Assembly: GCF_012273215.1 (NCBI RefSeq)
Contig: NZ_CP050965.1
Location: forward strand, 372,001 to 436,000
Source: Gemella haemolysans
GTDB taxonomy: Bacteria; Bacillota; Bacilli; Staphylococcales; Gemellaceae
DNA length: 64,000 nt
Reading direction: 5' to 3'
Shown here: positions 33,159-42,589 of the stretch, in pieces
Layout: each line of letters starts with the position of its first letter
Position numbering within the stretch: the first letter of the stretch is position 1
Made by a program: the position numbers and the translations under genes
The notes under the pieces: generated by a model
The model's database searches: none
What the model saw: only the letters and a program-made list of their open reading frames with translations
What the model was told of the DNA's origin: nothing

Positions 33159-33815
33159 TTACACCTCTGTTATTGGTTTAAACGAATTTGTGACTATTCC
33201 GACAATATGTACTTCTTCTATAGGAGCTATTATGTCCTTATAGTTATCATTGATAGAAACTAAACGAGCAGTATTTTCCTCCAAATAAACTTTTTTTATA
33301 TATGTTTCTTCATTATAAACTACTGCATAAACTAATCCATCAAAATCATATCCAGTTTTCTTGATTAGGGCGACATGCCCGTTATGATATTTAGGTTCCA
33401 TAGAATCTCCATCAATCCATGATGCTATATCATATGGGATATCTTTATCGAAATAAACTGTGTCAAATTCGTAGTCTTCATAATAGAAATTTCCTAGTCC
33501 AGCAGATAATTTTGCGTGAACTTGATATTTATGTAATTGAGAGATATATAGTTCGTTTGCTATAGTTAAAAGTTTCTTTTTATTTATATCATTTAACTGT
33601 AGATATTTATTAACTATCTCATATTCTGATTCAAAATAAGTAGTTTCTACATTGAAATAAAGAGCTAGTTCTTCTAAATTTTTTTTATTTGGAATATATT
33701 TTCCTTTTTCCCAACTATTGTAGGCAGCACGAGTAACGCCAAGGTATTCAGCTACAGCAGTTTGAGAAACTTTTCTTTTAGCACGCAAGGATTTTAATCT
33801 ATTATTACAAAACAT
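33159..33815 (-). CDS. XRE-S24 self-cleaving repressor (HdiR/LexA-like)
   Basis: 218 aa. ATG 33815 is chosen because GGAGG lies just upstream; the frame extends a few codons further without an RBS. N-terminal XRE HTH (VSQTAVAEYLGVTRAAYNSW, about 19-38). C-terminal S24 peptidase: probable Ala-Gly cleavage site in KLSAGLG, nucleophile Ser in DGDSMEPKY and Lys in YIKKVYLEE. RecA-stimulated autocleavage would derepress the polymerase operon. It is autoregulated through the 44-bp palindrome upstream. Confidence 0.88.
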   Translation of the reverse strand: MFCNNRLKSLRAKRKVSQTAVAEYLGVTRAAYNSWEKGKYIPNKKNLEELALYFNVETTYFESEYEIVNKYLQLNDINKKKLLTIANELYISQLHKYQVHAKLSAGLGNFYYEDYEFDTVYFDKDIPYDIASWIDGDSMEPKYHNGHVALIKKTGYDFDGLVYAVVYNEETYIKKVYLEENTARLVSINDNYKDIIAPIEEVHIVGIVTNSFKPITEV

Positions 33816-33825
33816 AACTACCTCC

Positions 33826-33889
33826 ATTTATAATATTTGTAAAGTTATAACTTTACAAATATTATAAATTAAAAAATAGAATTTGTCAA
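33826..33889 (-). promoter_or_regulatory. Promoter and 44-bp perfect palindromic operator of the umuC operon
   Basis: 33826-33869 is a perfect 44-bp palindrome; each arm reads ATTTATAATATTTGTAAAG then TTA to the centre. On the minus strand TTGACA (33884-33889) and TATAAT (33861-33866) are 17 bp apart, so the -10 lies in the upstream arm and the transcription start falls near the centre. The repressor gene starts 11 bp after the palindrome. This is a clear autoregulatory operator. Confidence 0.88.
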
Positions 33890-33902
33890 AGTATAAATAA
33901 AA

Positions 33903-33938
33903 AGAATTGGTTAGAAAATATATTTTCTAACCAATTCT
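33903..33938 (-). terminator. Terminator of the serine hydrolase gene
   Basis: A perfect 36-bp palindrome, AGAATTGGTTAGAAAATA and its complement, followed on the minus strand by TCTTTTTATTTATA. It lies 32 bp after the stop at 33970 and just before the umuC operon promoter. Confidence 0.85.
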
Positions 33939-33969
33939 CTAAAAAGTTTAGGTATTAAACATTTTTAAA

Positions 33970-35061
33970 TTACATATTCATATTAACGCGGTGCCATTCG
34001 TTTATAACGTATGCAAGTTGTCCTACTTGATTTAAGCCAACAAGATTAATTTCTTGGTTAGCAGGTGTAATTCCACCTAAACCAGCAGTATATAGCGCAA
34101 TAATATAAGGTGTTTTTTCATAAACTATTGCATCAATATTTAATGCATCATTAACATAACCTGGTTTTTGCTCAATTTTTAGATTTGGTAAATAGCGTTT
34201 GTAGTATTCACCAGGGAAAGATTCTCCGATATACTGACGGATATCTTTATATTTTTCTTTATTGTCCCATAAATGTTGAAGAACTTGAATGTAGTAATTA
34301 GTTGTAGTTTTGTTATCAGTACTAAAAGTTTTAAGTTCTCCCTTAGATTCACCGTATCTATTATACATATCGTATACTTTGCTTACTCCACCGATACGAT
34401 CCCCAAGGGCGTATGCTGGAGTATTTTCTGAATAAACTAATGAGTAATATTGCATTTGAGGAATAGTCATGGCTCCGTTAAAAACTCTAACATATGTATC
34501 GTGTTCTCCGATATATTCATACTCTGTTTTAGTAATATCATAGCGTTCGGTCATAGATAGATTATATTTTTCAAAATCATCGATAACTATCATATTAAGT
34601 GGAAGTTTATATGTTGAGCCTGCAGTCATTGGCTGAGTCTCATTCATTTCTATTAATTCCCCAGTGTTTAAATTTTTATATGAGAAAGCTATTTGAGAAT
34701 TTTTAATTCCATTTGCTTTTGAGTAAGCTTGAATAACTTCAGGTAAGGTCATATTTGCATAATCAAAATATAATCCTAATGACTTCATAGTTGCGGCATC
34801 TTCAGCCATTGTAGCTTGTTTTTCTTCAATAGATTTAACTTTTTTTTCGGGTTCTTTTGCTTCTTCTTTATTATCATTTTGTTCAGCATTAGTCTGCTCG
34901 TTTGTATTCTTCGTATTATTAGCAAGCCAATAAGATGTTATGTTATTTAAATTTACAATTTGCTTTTTATTTAAATAATAAAGGGCAGCTATGGATACTA
35001 AAAATAGAGAAGATAATAATATTATAATTTTTTTAATTTTCGACATAGGTTCCTTCGACAT
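33970..35061 (-). CDS. Secreted/membrane-anchored serine hydrolase of the class A beta-lactamase fold
   Basis: 363 aa. One N-terminal hydrophobic segment (residues 10-29) is followed by a polar N/E/K-rich linker (about 45-75). The catalytic domain has S-T-Y-K in TAGSTYKLPLN (SxxK), a YSEN motif resembling the SxN element, and KPGYVNDA in place of KTG. Such proteins are often annotated as beta-lactamase-like or PBP-related hydrolases with unproven substrate. The KPG variant makes true beta-lactamase activity uncertain. Monocistronic with its own terminator; RBS aggaga. Confidence 0.8.
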   Translation of the reverse strand: MSKEPMSKIKKIIILLSSLFLVSIAALYYLNKKQIVNLNNITSYWLANNTKNTNEQTNAEQNDNKEEAKEPEKKVKSIEEKQATMAEDAATMKSLGLYFDYANMTLPEVIQAYSKANGIKNSQIAFSYKNLNTGELIEMNETQPMTAGSTYKLPLNMIVIDDFEKYNLSMTERYDITKTEYEYIGEHDTYVRVFNGAMTIPQMQYYSLVYSENTPAYALGDRIGGVSKVYDMYNRYGESKGELKTFSTDNKTTTNYYIQVLQHLWDNKEKYKDIRQYIGESFPGEYYKRYLPNLKIEQKPGYVNDALNIDAIVYEKTPYIIALYTAGLGGITPANQEINLVGLNQVGQLAYVINEWHRVNMNM

Positions 35062-35418
35062 AAATTCTCCTGTTTATTTCGTTAATTTAATAATTATAAA
35101 TGATAACATACTAAATTTCAAGTAATATCTAAGGGGAATTAGGGCGGATTTTTAAAAATCAAATGTGGATAAATTTGATGAGATTACAGAAAAAAAGTAA
35201 TAAATTATAGCATAATATTAATGTTAAAATAGTTAACAGAAACATATTAATTTTAAAATTTTGAGGAGAAAAATATTGGTGGATTATGGTCACGTGGAAA
35301 TTCGAAATGAATTTTATAGAGTTTAAGAGAAAGAGAGAATTTTATTTTGCTATCTATATGTATTAAATTATGGTATTATTATAGGAATTATAAAGTAAAT
35401 AATTTCATAGGAGATCAA

Positions 35419-36021
35419 ATGACAAAAAGACAACAGATGAATTTAGTTATATTATTTATTGGAATATTTATTTTAATGGCTAATGGGTATGACAGTTTCT
35501 TAAAACCTTTAGATAATACAATTATCAATTTCATTCAAGGATTAGAGAATCCAATGCTTACTAGTATATATTTAAATACGACCAATATAGCAGATATGAA
35601 GCAAAGTACAATAATAACAGCTATAATAGTTATAATTTTATTCGCAAGTAAGTTTAAAAGAGAGGCTTTGTTTTTAACTCTTACAATGGGTACATGTGGA
35701 ATAGTGATGTCTTTTATTAAAACAATATTTAACCGTCCACGCCCGAATATACATCGATTAGTGGAGTTAAATAGTTTAAGTTTTCCTAGTGGACATTCAA
35801 CTTCAGCTACAATATTATATTTATCGTTAGCTTTAATATTCATAAAATTGATGAAGAAAAATACATATACTCCAATTCTTGTAGCTATAGCTGGAATTTT
35901 ATTTATTGTAAGCTCTAGAATTTATTTAGGAGTTCACTATCCAACTGATACGATAGCAGGGATGTCCTTAGGAAGTGCAATAGTGCTTATTTACAATCTA
36001 ATTTATTATAGTAGGAAGTAA
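35419..36021 (+). CDS. PAP2-family phosphatase (membrane)
   Basis: 200 aa from ATG 35419, with aggag upstream; the frame extends to 35347 without an RBS. Motifs of the acid phosphatase superfamily: KTIFNRPRP (K-x6-RP), SFPSGHSTSA (PSGH) and SRIYLGVHYPTD (SR-x5-H-x3-D). Five to six membrane segments. It probably dephosphorylates undecaprenyl pyrophosphate or phosphatidylglycerol phosphate. It is 11 bp upstream of a glycolipid glycosyltransferase, suggesting a lipid-linked role. 35062-35418 otherwise shows no gene. Confidence 0.87.
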   Translation: MTKRQQMNLVILFIGIFILMANGYDSFLKPLDNTIINFIQGLENPMLTSIYLNTTNIADMKQSTIITAIIVIILFASKFKREALFLTLTMGTCGIVMSFIKTIFNRPRPNIHRLVELNSLSFPSGHSTSATILYLSLALIFIKLMKKNTYTPILVAIAGILFIVSSRIYLGVHYPTDTIAGMSLGSAIVLIYNLIYYSRK

Positions 36022-36032
36022 GGTGAAGTAGT

Positions 36033-37127
36033 ATGAAGAGGATCTTATTGATAACAGGTTCATTCGGGAATGGGCATCTACAAGTTTCAAAAAATATTAG
36101 CGAAACATTTGAAAAATATTATAGTAATAGAGTGACAGTAATAGAGTCTGATTTGTTTTTACAAGCACATCCGAATTTAACACCGGTTCTAAAAAAGTTG
36201 TATCTATATAGCTTTTCATATTTTAGAGATATCTATGGCTATTTATATTATGCTGGTAGCAATCAAAGTGACATTTCTATCTACAGATATTTTAGTTATG
36301 ATTATTTAAAAAGATTAGTAAAAGAGATTGAACCAGATATTATTGTATCTACATTTCCTACACCAGCGTTATCATTATTAAAAAATAAAAAAATACCAAT
36401 AGTAAATATAATAACAGATTATCGTTTTCATAAAAGTTGGTTAACAAAAGGAGCGTTTCGATACTACGTTGCGACTGATGATACTGAAAAAGAGTTGCTG
36501 AAATTAGGTGTAGAAAAAAATAAGATTAGAAAATTTGGTATACCGATTGCAGAAAAATTTGATGATAATTTTGATACTGATAGTTGGTTAAAAGATAATG
36601 GATTAAGTATTACAAAAAATACAGTTTTATTATCTGCAGGCGCTTTCGGGGTATCTACTGATTTTACAATGCTTATAGAGCAGCTGAAAAAGATGAGAAA
36701 CGATGTTCAAGTAGTAGTAATTTGTGGTAAGAACATGAATTTGAAAAAAGAGTTAGAGTATAAATATAGTGGAGATAAAGGTGTTAAGATCTTTGGATAT
36801 ACAGAGAATATGTATGAGTGGATGAAATCTTCTAGTGTACTTATAACAAAGGCTGGAGGAGTAACTATTTCTGAAGCTTTAGCGAGTAATATTCCATTAA
36901 TTCTTTTTAATCCGGTACCAGGTCAGGAGATGGAAAATGCTAGATATTTCAAGAAACATAATATGGCCAAAATTGCTGAAAACCAAGAAAAAGTACTGAA
37001 ATATGTAGAACAATTGTTATCGAAAGACGATATCGAAATGATGAAAATTAATATGATGAAAAATTATTTACCTAAAGCTAGTTACAATATATGTGAAGAT
37101 ATAATGAGTTATTTAGACTCAATTTAA
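36033..37127 (+). CDS. MGDG-synthase/UgtP-type glycosyltransferase
   Basis: 364 aa. N-terminal MGDG_synth domain starts RILLITGSFGNGHLQVSKNI (G-x-G-HxxxA-like), followed by the GT28 C-terminal domain with LLSAGAFG, VVVICGKN, GYTENMYEWMKSSSVLITKA and the sugar-nucleotide loop GG-VTISEALA plus P-GQEMENA. It most likely makes glycosyl-diacylglycerol, the anchor of lipoteichoic acid, at the membrane. Cotranscribed with PAP2. Confidence 0.85.
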   Translation: MKRILLITGSFGNGHLQVSKNISETFEKYYSNRVTVIESDLFLQAHPNLTPVLKKLYLYSFSYFRDIYGYLYYAGSNQSDISIYRYFSYDYLKRLVKEIEPDIIVSTFPTPALSLLKNKKIPIVNIITDYRFHKSWLTKGAFRYYVATDDTEKELLKLGVEKNKIRKFGIPIAEKFDDNFDTDSWLKDNGLSITKNTVLLSAGAFGVSTDFTMLIEQLKKMRNDVQVVVICGKNMNLKKELEYKYSGDKGVKIFGYTENMYEWMKSSSVLITKAGGVTISEALASNIPLILFNPVPGQEMENARYFKKHNMAKIAENQEKVLKYVEQLLSKDDIEMMKINMMKNYLPKASYNICEDIMSYLDSI

Positions 37128-37160
37128 AACCTTATTTCAGATAATTATAAATATTTAGAT

Positions 37161-37208
37161 GCCGATTTGAGAGTTAGTTAAAATCTAATTTTTAAGTCGG
37201 TATTTTCT
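37161..37208 (+). terminator. Terminator after the glycosyltransferase gene
   Basis: GCCGATTTGAGAGTTAG pairs, with a few G-U/mismatches, with CTAATTTTTAAGTCGGT, followed by a short T-rich stretch. Confidence 0.6.
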
Positions 37209-37285
37209 AAAATAATGTTTTGCTCAGATAAAGTTTATAGAAAATCACTGTGTATGCTATAATATTGTATAGAGGTGTTAATATT

Positions 37286-37997
37286 ATGAAAAAAATTTCG
37301 TATGAGGAATTTAGTGGACGATTAAAACACGGGGAAAAGAATTTTAATGATTTGATTTTTGAAGATATGAATTTAAGAGAATTTAATTTATCGAGATTAG
37401 ATTTTTCTTTTTTCAAATTTTATCAATGTAGATTTTAGTAATGTAGATTTTACATATAGCAATTTAGAAAATTGTCTTTTAGATGATTGTAATATGGAAA
37501 ATGCTATTTTTATCAATTCAAATCTAAAAAAGGCATCGATGAGAAGGGCGAATTTGCAATACGCTAATATTAAGGGTGCCAAGTTATATGCAGCTGTTTT
37601 GGAAGGTGCAAACTTAAAAAATATTATTTTTGATAATAAAACGGAGTATTATAAATTGTACTGTCCTGAACAAGGAGCGTTTATTGCTTATAAAAAAGGA
37701 CTTAATAATAGAATTATAAAACTTTTGATACCGAGTGATTCAAAGAGAGTCTCTTCAACTCGGAATTGTTGCAGATGTGATAAGGCTAAGGTATTAGAAA
37801 TAAAAAACTTTGAAGGTACTATTTTTTATGATGAGGCATGGTCAACTGTGGCAGAGGATTTTTGTTATAAACTTGGAGAGTGGATTTATGCAGGAAATTT
37901 TAATGAAGACCGATGGTATGATTCAACCGGAGGTATTCATTTTTGGATGACAGAAGAAGAGGCAAAAAATATTAAAAATAAAAGATGTAGGAGATAA
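37286..37997 (+). pseudogene. Pentapeptide-repeat protein with DUF5758-like C-terminus, frameshifted
   Basis: ATG 37286 (RBS gaggtg) encodes pentapeptide repeats (FNDLIFEDMNLREFNLS, RLDFSFF) until a stop at 37436. Shifting one base near 37420-37430 (a run of T) restores NVDFSNVDFTYSNLENCLL and the rest to 37997: ANLQYANIKGAKLYAAVLEG, then YKLYCPEQGAFIAYKKG and RNCCRCDKAKVLEI, the DUF5758-like part. It may be a real frameshift or a sequencing error. It abuts truA. Confidence 0.75.
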
Positions 37998-37999
37998 AA

Positions 38000-38797
38000 G
38001 TGAGAATAGCTTTACTTTGTAGATATGATGGTAGCAATTACCATGGATTTCAAATACAACCAAATAATAATACAATTCAAGAAGAAATTGAGAAGAGTTT
38101 AAAGAAAATTAACAAAAAAGATGTAAGACTTTATATGAGTGGAAGAACCGATAGTGGTGTTCATGCTTATGGACAGGTATTACACTTTGATACTGATTTA
38201 AATATTCCAGATGTTGCCTGGGTTAAGGCTTTAAATGCTACTATTCCAAAAGATATTAGAATAGTAGGAGCAACGACAGTTTCAGAGGATTTCCATGTTA
38301 GATACAATAGTACACAAAAAACATATTATTATAAATTATACATAGGAAGAGAAATTGATCCATTTTTATTAAATTATGTAGGTAAACATAGCTTTGATTT
38401 TAATTTTGAAAAAGCTCAAGAGTCACTGAAGTATTTTATAGGAGAACATGACTTTTCGTCATTTTGTTCGAAAAACTCTAGTGTTGAGGATAAGGTTAGG
38501 ACGATATATAGTTTAACTATGGGAAAAGATCCGATTAACCCTAACATTGTAAACTTTGAAATTACAGGGAATGGTTTCTTATATAATATGGTTAGGATAA
38601 TTATTGGAACTATACAAAATGTAGCGGCTGGTAAGTATGAAGCGGACTATATAAAAGAAATATTAGATAAAAAAGAACGTCAATTTGCTGGTCCTAAGGC
38701 AGATGCTGCAGGATTATACCTAAAAGAGGTAGTATATGATGACGATAAAGTAAATGAGTTTATTAAAAATAGTTTACAGAGTTATTGTAATAAATAA
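38000..38797 (+). CDS. truA: tRNA pseudouridine(38-40) synthase
   Basis: 265 aa from GTG 38000, with aggag upstream. Catalytic Asp in SGRTDSGVHAYGQV, plus YDGSNYHGFQIQPN at the N-terminus and GNGFLYNMVRIIIGT near the end, are TruA signatures. It modifies U38-U40 of tRNA anticodon arms. In many Bacilli truA follows ecfT; here it precedes ecfA1, separated by a MITE-like repeat. Confidence 0.95.
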   Translation: MRIALLCRYDGSNYHGFQIQPNNNTIQEEIEKSLKKINKKDVRLYMSGRTDSGVHAYGQVLHFDTDLNIPDVAWVKALNATIPKDIRIVGATTVSEDFHVRYNSTQKTYYYKLYIGREIDPFLLNYVGKHSFDFNFEKAQESLKYFIGEHDFSSFCSKNSSVEDKVRTIYSLTMGKDPINPNIVNFEITGNGFLYNMVRIIIGTIQNVAAGKYEADYIKEILDKKERQFAGPKADAAGLYLKEVVYDDDKVNEFIKNSLQSYCNK

Positions 38798-38802
38798 TAG
38801 AT

Positions 38803-38976
38803 GGGAGTGACTCAAAAATCGTGATTTCATAGAAATCGATTTTGTCGAGTCACCCCCGCAAAGTTTATTAGATATCTAAAAAGCTTTTATAAAGCGAATT
38901 TAGATATCAATAAACCACTGCGTCTATGAATTCTTATATGAACTTTGTTAAAATTTAGGACTTTTGGATCAGCCCC
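38803..38976. repeat. MITE-like 174 bp repeat, copy 2 (complete)
   Basis: Begins GGGAGTGACTCAAAAATCG and ends GGACTTTTGGATCAGCCCC; the inverse of the end, GGGGCTGATCCAAAAGTCC, matches the start at 13 of 19 positions, i.e. terminal inverted repeats. The first 54 bp form a strong hairpin (GTGACTC ... GAGTCAC), and ttagatatctaaa pairs with tttagatatcaa in the middle. Nearly identical to 48602-48774; it may also act as the truA terminator. Confidence 0.85.
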
Positions 38977-39045
38977 ATTTAGATTGAGAAAAATCGGGAT
39001 ATTTGGTATAATAAAAAGATATTCTGTAGAAAATTAGGTAATAAA

Positions 39046-39867
39046 ATGATAAAATTTGAAGATGTTTTTTTTCAGTATTCTAGTTCTAAAAAGACTGCAT
39101 TATCAAATATAAATTTAGAAATAAAAGAAGGGCATTGGCTAAGTGTCTTAGGAAAAAATGGAAGTGGAAAATCAACGTTAATGAAGTTGATTTACGGTCA
39201 GAATCTAGCAACTTCTGGGAAGCTCCTATTTAATAATGAAGAATACAGTAAAGAAATTTATGATGATATAAAAAATAAAATAGCTATAGTATTTCAAAAT
39301 CCTGACAACCAATTTGTAGGTTCTACTGTAGAAGAAGACATTGCTTTTGGGCTTGAAAATAGGAATATACCACAAGAAGATATGGATAAAATAATAGATG
39401 AGGTTTTAGAGATTGTAGATATGAGTGACTACAGAAAATATGAGCCATCATCACTATCAGGTGGGCAAAAACAACGGGTTGCAATAGCATCTTCACTAGC
39501 TTTAAAGCCTGAGATACTAATATTGGATGAGGCTACGAGTATGCTTGATCCAAAGGCAAGAAAGTCCATTTTAGGGTATATAAAAAAAATTAATAGAGAA
39601 AAAGGAATAACTATAATATCAATTACTCATGATGCAGAAGAGAGTATTTATTCGGATGATATTGTTATATTAGAAGGTGGAGAAATAGTTTATCATGGAG
39701 ACTATACTACATTATATTCTGATACGACAATACTGGAAAAATATAGTTTAGAAGTTCCTTTTGTAGAAAGAGTAAAAAAAGATCTAAATAATTACCTAAA
39801 TCAAGATATATTTGAAATAGAAGAAGACGAGGAGAGTGTAGTGAAAAAAATATGCAAATTAGTTTGA
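39046..39867 (+). CDS. ecfA1: ECF transporter ATPase A1
   Basis: 273 aa. Walker A GKNGSGKST, Q-loop VFQNPDNQFVG, signature SLSGGQKQRVAIA and Walker B ILILDEATSMLDP followed by the switch His (SITHD). The Q-loop QNPDNQ is typical of EcfA1. With EcfA2 and EcfT it forms the shared energising module used by several vitamin-binding S components. The last codons overlap ecfA2 by 16 bp. Confidence 0.95.
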   Translation: MIKFEDVFFQYSSSKKTALSNINLEIKEGHWLSVLGKNGSGKSTLMKLIYGQNLATSGKLLFNNEEYSKEIYDDIKNKIAIVFQNPDNQFVGSTVEEDIAFGLENRNIPQEDMDKIIDEVLEIVDMSDYRKYEPSSLSGGQKQRVAIASSLALKPEILILDEATSMLDPKARKSILGYIKKINREKGITIISITHDAEESIYSDDIVILEGGEIVYHGDYTTLYSDTTILEKYSLEVPFVERVKKDLNNYLNQDIFEIEEDEESVVKKICKLV

Positions 39868-40739
39868 AAAATGTAAGCTATACTTATAATTATAAAACCC
39901 CTTATGCAAGAGAAGTATTGAAAGATATTAACTTGAACGTAGAAGAAGGAAGTTATACAGTTATAATAGGTAAGACTGGGAGTGGTAAATCTACTCTTAT
40001 AGAGCATATTAATGGTTTATTATTACCTACACAAGGAGAAGTATTGGTAAATAATGTACTAATTACTAATCCGAAAAGTAAAAAAGAAAAGCGTGAACTG
40101 GCTAAAAAATTAAAAGTATTAAGACAAGATGTTGCCGTATTATTCCAATTTTCTGAGCAACAATTATTTGAAACAAGTGTATTAAAAGATATTATCTTTG
40201 CACCATTAAACTACGGTATATCAGAAGAAAGAGCCATTTCTAAAGCTAAAGAATTAATAAAGTTAGTCGGATTAGATGAGAGTTACTTGGATAAATCACC
40301 ATTTGAACTTTCTGGTGGAGAGATGAGAAAAGTTGCTCTATGTGGAGTACTTGCTCTCAAACCGAAAGTATTGATATTAGATGAGCCAACAGTAGCTTTA
40401 GATTATAAGAGTCGTGAAGAAATCATGACCATGGTCAAAAAACTTAAAGACGAACTTAATATGACAATAGTTCTTATATCTCATAATATGAACTACGTAT
40501 TAGAATATGCAGATAAAGTTTTTGTTTTGAAAAATGGAAAAATTAATTTTGAAGGAACAGTAGAGGAACTTTTTGAAGATAAACAGCTTCTTAAAGAAAA
40601 TTCACTGGAACAACCAGAATTACTAAAATTTTATAATAAGCTGCAAGAAAATAATATTAAGCTAGATGTATTTCCTAGGAAATACGAAGATTTAATAGGC
40701 GCTTTAAAAAATAAGATAGGAAGTAGTGTAAATGAATAA
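39852..40739 (+). CDS. ecfA2: ECF transporter ATPase A2
   Basis: 295 aa. Walker A GKTGSGKST, Q-loop LFQFSEQQLFE (characteristic of EcfA2), signature ELSGGEMRKVAL and Walker B LILDEPTVALD, H-loop ISHNM. It starts inside ecfA1 and overlaps ecfT by 8 bp, so all three are coupled. Confidence 0.95.
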   Translation: MQISLKNVSYTYNYKTPYAREVLKDINLNVEEGSYTVIIGKTGSGKSTLIEHINGLLLPTQGEVLVNNVLITNPKSKKEKRELAKKLKVLRQDVAVLFQFSEQQLFETSVLKDIIFAPLNYGISEERAISKAKELIKLVGLDESYLDKSPFELSGGEMRKVALCGVLALKPKVLILDEPTVALDYKSREEIMTMVKKLKDELNMTIVLISHNMNYVLEYADKVFVLKNGKINFEGTVEELFEDKQLLKENSLEQPELLKFYNKLQENNIKLDVFPRKYEDLIGALKNKIGSSVNE

Positions 40740-41517
40740 TTCATTAATAAGTAAATATATTCCATTGAATACAATTATTCATAATCTAGATCCTAGAGCG
40801 AAAATATTTTTTGTAATTTTGTACTTAGTAGATGTCTTTATTGCTTATAATGTTCTAGAGTTTTCTATCTTGTTTTTAATGTTGATAATGATAGTGATAT
40901 TATCGAAAACAAGTCCAGCGTTTTTAATAAATAGTGTGAAAGCAATTAGTATATTGATTATATTCACTTCTTTTATTCATCTTGTTTTTAATAAAAAAGG
41001 TGAAGTATTGTTAGAAGTGTTGGGTTGGAAGATTTATAGTGGAGCACTTTTTGGAATATTATTGATAACTGTTAGGTTTATTTTAGTTGTTATGATAATG
41101 GTAGTTTTTATGGCTACTACTTCACCAACTGAGATAACGAATGCTATAGAAAAGAGTCTTGGATTCTTACAGAAAGTAGGAATTCCAATTTCAACTTTTG
41201 CATTAGTATTATCAATTTCACTAAGATTCATTCCGACTATATTAGAAGAAACTAATAGGATAATAAATGCACAGGTTTCTCGTGGTTCAGATTTTAATGA
41301 GGGAAATCTAGCGCAGAAAGTAAGAAAGTTTATTCCAATATTAATCCCCTTATTTATAGCTACTCTAAAAAGAGCTGATGAACTTGCTACTGCAATGGAA
41401 GTAAGAGGGTATTCTACAACTGGTATAAGAAGTAAGTATAAAGTATTGAAATATAATAATCTAGATTATTTAAGTTATATATTAATAATAGTTATTACAA
41501 TATTAATAATATTGTAG
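40732..41517 (+). CDS. ecfT: ECF transporter transmembrane protein T
   Basis: 261 aa with about five membrane segments. The N-terminus IHNLDPRAKIFFVILYL is typical of EcfT, and the coupling helices carry the A-R-G type motifs (ITNAIEKSLGFLQKVGI..., ATAMEVRGYSTTG). It links S components to the EcfA1A2 ATPases. Confidence 0.93.
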   Translation: MNNSLISKYIPLNTIIHNLDPRAKIFFVILYLVDVFIAYNVLEFSILFLMLIMIVILSKTSPAFLINSVKAISILIIFTSFIHLVFNKKGEVLLEVLGWKIYSGALFGILLITVRFILVVMIMVVFMATTSPTEITNAIEKSLGFLQKVGIPISTFALVLSISLRFIPTILEETNRIINAQVSRGSDFNEGNLAQKVRKFIPILIPLFIATLKRADELATAMEVRGYSTTGIRSKYKVLKYNNLDYLSYILIIVITILIIL

Positions 41518-41542
41518 TGTGAAATTAAAGAAAGGAGATAGG

Positions 41543-42574
41543 ATGGAAACAGAAATAATTAATATTTCTAAAAGTGAAAATAAAGAAGAAATATATAGTA
41601 AGTTAACTACGTATTATAAAGAAGGGAAATTAATAGCTATTCCAACAGAAACGGTATATGGACTTAGTGCTAATGCTATGAACGATGAAGCGGTAAGTAA
41701 AATATATGAAGCTAAAGGGCGTCCTAGTGACAATCCATTAATTGTTCATTTTTATGAAATGAGTCAATTGGATAGCATAGTAAATTATAACGATGAAAAT
41801 ATAAAAAAACTAATAAATAATTTTTGGCCTGGGCCTATGACGCTAATTTTAAATGCTAAAGATAACAATGGCGTTTCTAAAAAGGTTACTGCAGGATTAA
41901 ATACATTAGCTGTTAGAATGCCTTCTAATATTACCGCTCGAGAAATATTAAAGGAAACTGAAGTTTTATTAGCAGCACCGAGTGCTAATACAAGTGGTAA
42001 ACCATCTCCAACAAAATTTGAACATGTTTACCATGATTTGAATGGGAAAATTGATGTAATAATTGAAGATGAGCAATCAGATATAGGTTTGGAAAGTACA
42101 GTTATTGATTGTACAAGATATCCACTTGTTATTGCACGTCCTGGAGAAATTACAAAAGAAGATATAGAAGGTGTACTAGGAGAAGGTAGTGTAAAATATA
42201 ATGAAGAAATATTAACAAAAAATACAACTCCTATAGCACCTGGAATGAAATATAGACATTATTCTCCAGAAGCGGACTTAGTGTTGTTTAATGATTCATT
42301 TGAGAAATTAATAAGTATTTTAAAAGAAAGAGATAAAAAAACGGGCTTCATTACATATAAAGAAATGGAATCAGAAGTTGACTTTTTAAATGTTTCTGTA
42401 AAATATTTAGCGGATAATGAGAAAAGTGTTGAACAATCTAATAAAAATTTATATAATATTCTAAGGGAGTTTGATGAAGAAGAGGTAGAAGAAATTTTTA
42501 TACTACCGATTGAAGAGACGAAAGAGAATAAAGCTTTATTAAATAGACTTAATAAAGCGATAAGTAAAAAATAA
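41543..42574 (+). CDS. L-threonylcarbamoyladenylate synthase (Sua5/YwlC)
   Basis: 343 aa from ATG 41543, chosen because aaaggagatagg is directly upstream; GTG 41519 has no RBS. YrdC domain: IPTETVYGLSANAM, EAKGRPSDNPLIVH, PGPMTLIL and SANTSGKPSPTKFEHV. A C-terminal Sua5 domain (about 205-343, starting PIAPGMKYRHYSPEADLVLF) makes it the long Sua5 form. It supplies TC-AMP for t6A37 of tRNAs. Confidence 0.93.
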   Translation: METEIINISKSENKEEIYSKLTTYYKEGKLIAIPTETVYGLSANAMNDEAVSKIYEAKGRPSDNPLIVHFYEMSQLDSIVNYNDENIKKLINNFWPGPMTLILNAKDNNGVSKKVTAGLNTLAVRMPSNITAREILKETEVLLAAPSANTSGKPSPTKFEHVYHDLNGKIDVIIEDEQSDIGLESTVIDCTRYPLVIARPGEITKEDIEGVLGEGSVKYNEEILTKNTTPIAPGMKYRHYSPEADLVLFNDSFEKLISILKERDKKTGFITYKEMESEVDFLNVSVKYLADNEKSVEQSNKNLYNILREFDEEEVEEIFILPIEETKENKALLNRLNKAISKK

Positions 42575-42589
42575 AATAGGAGATTTGTA

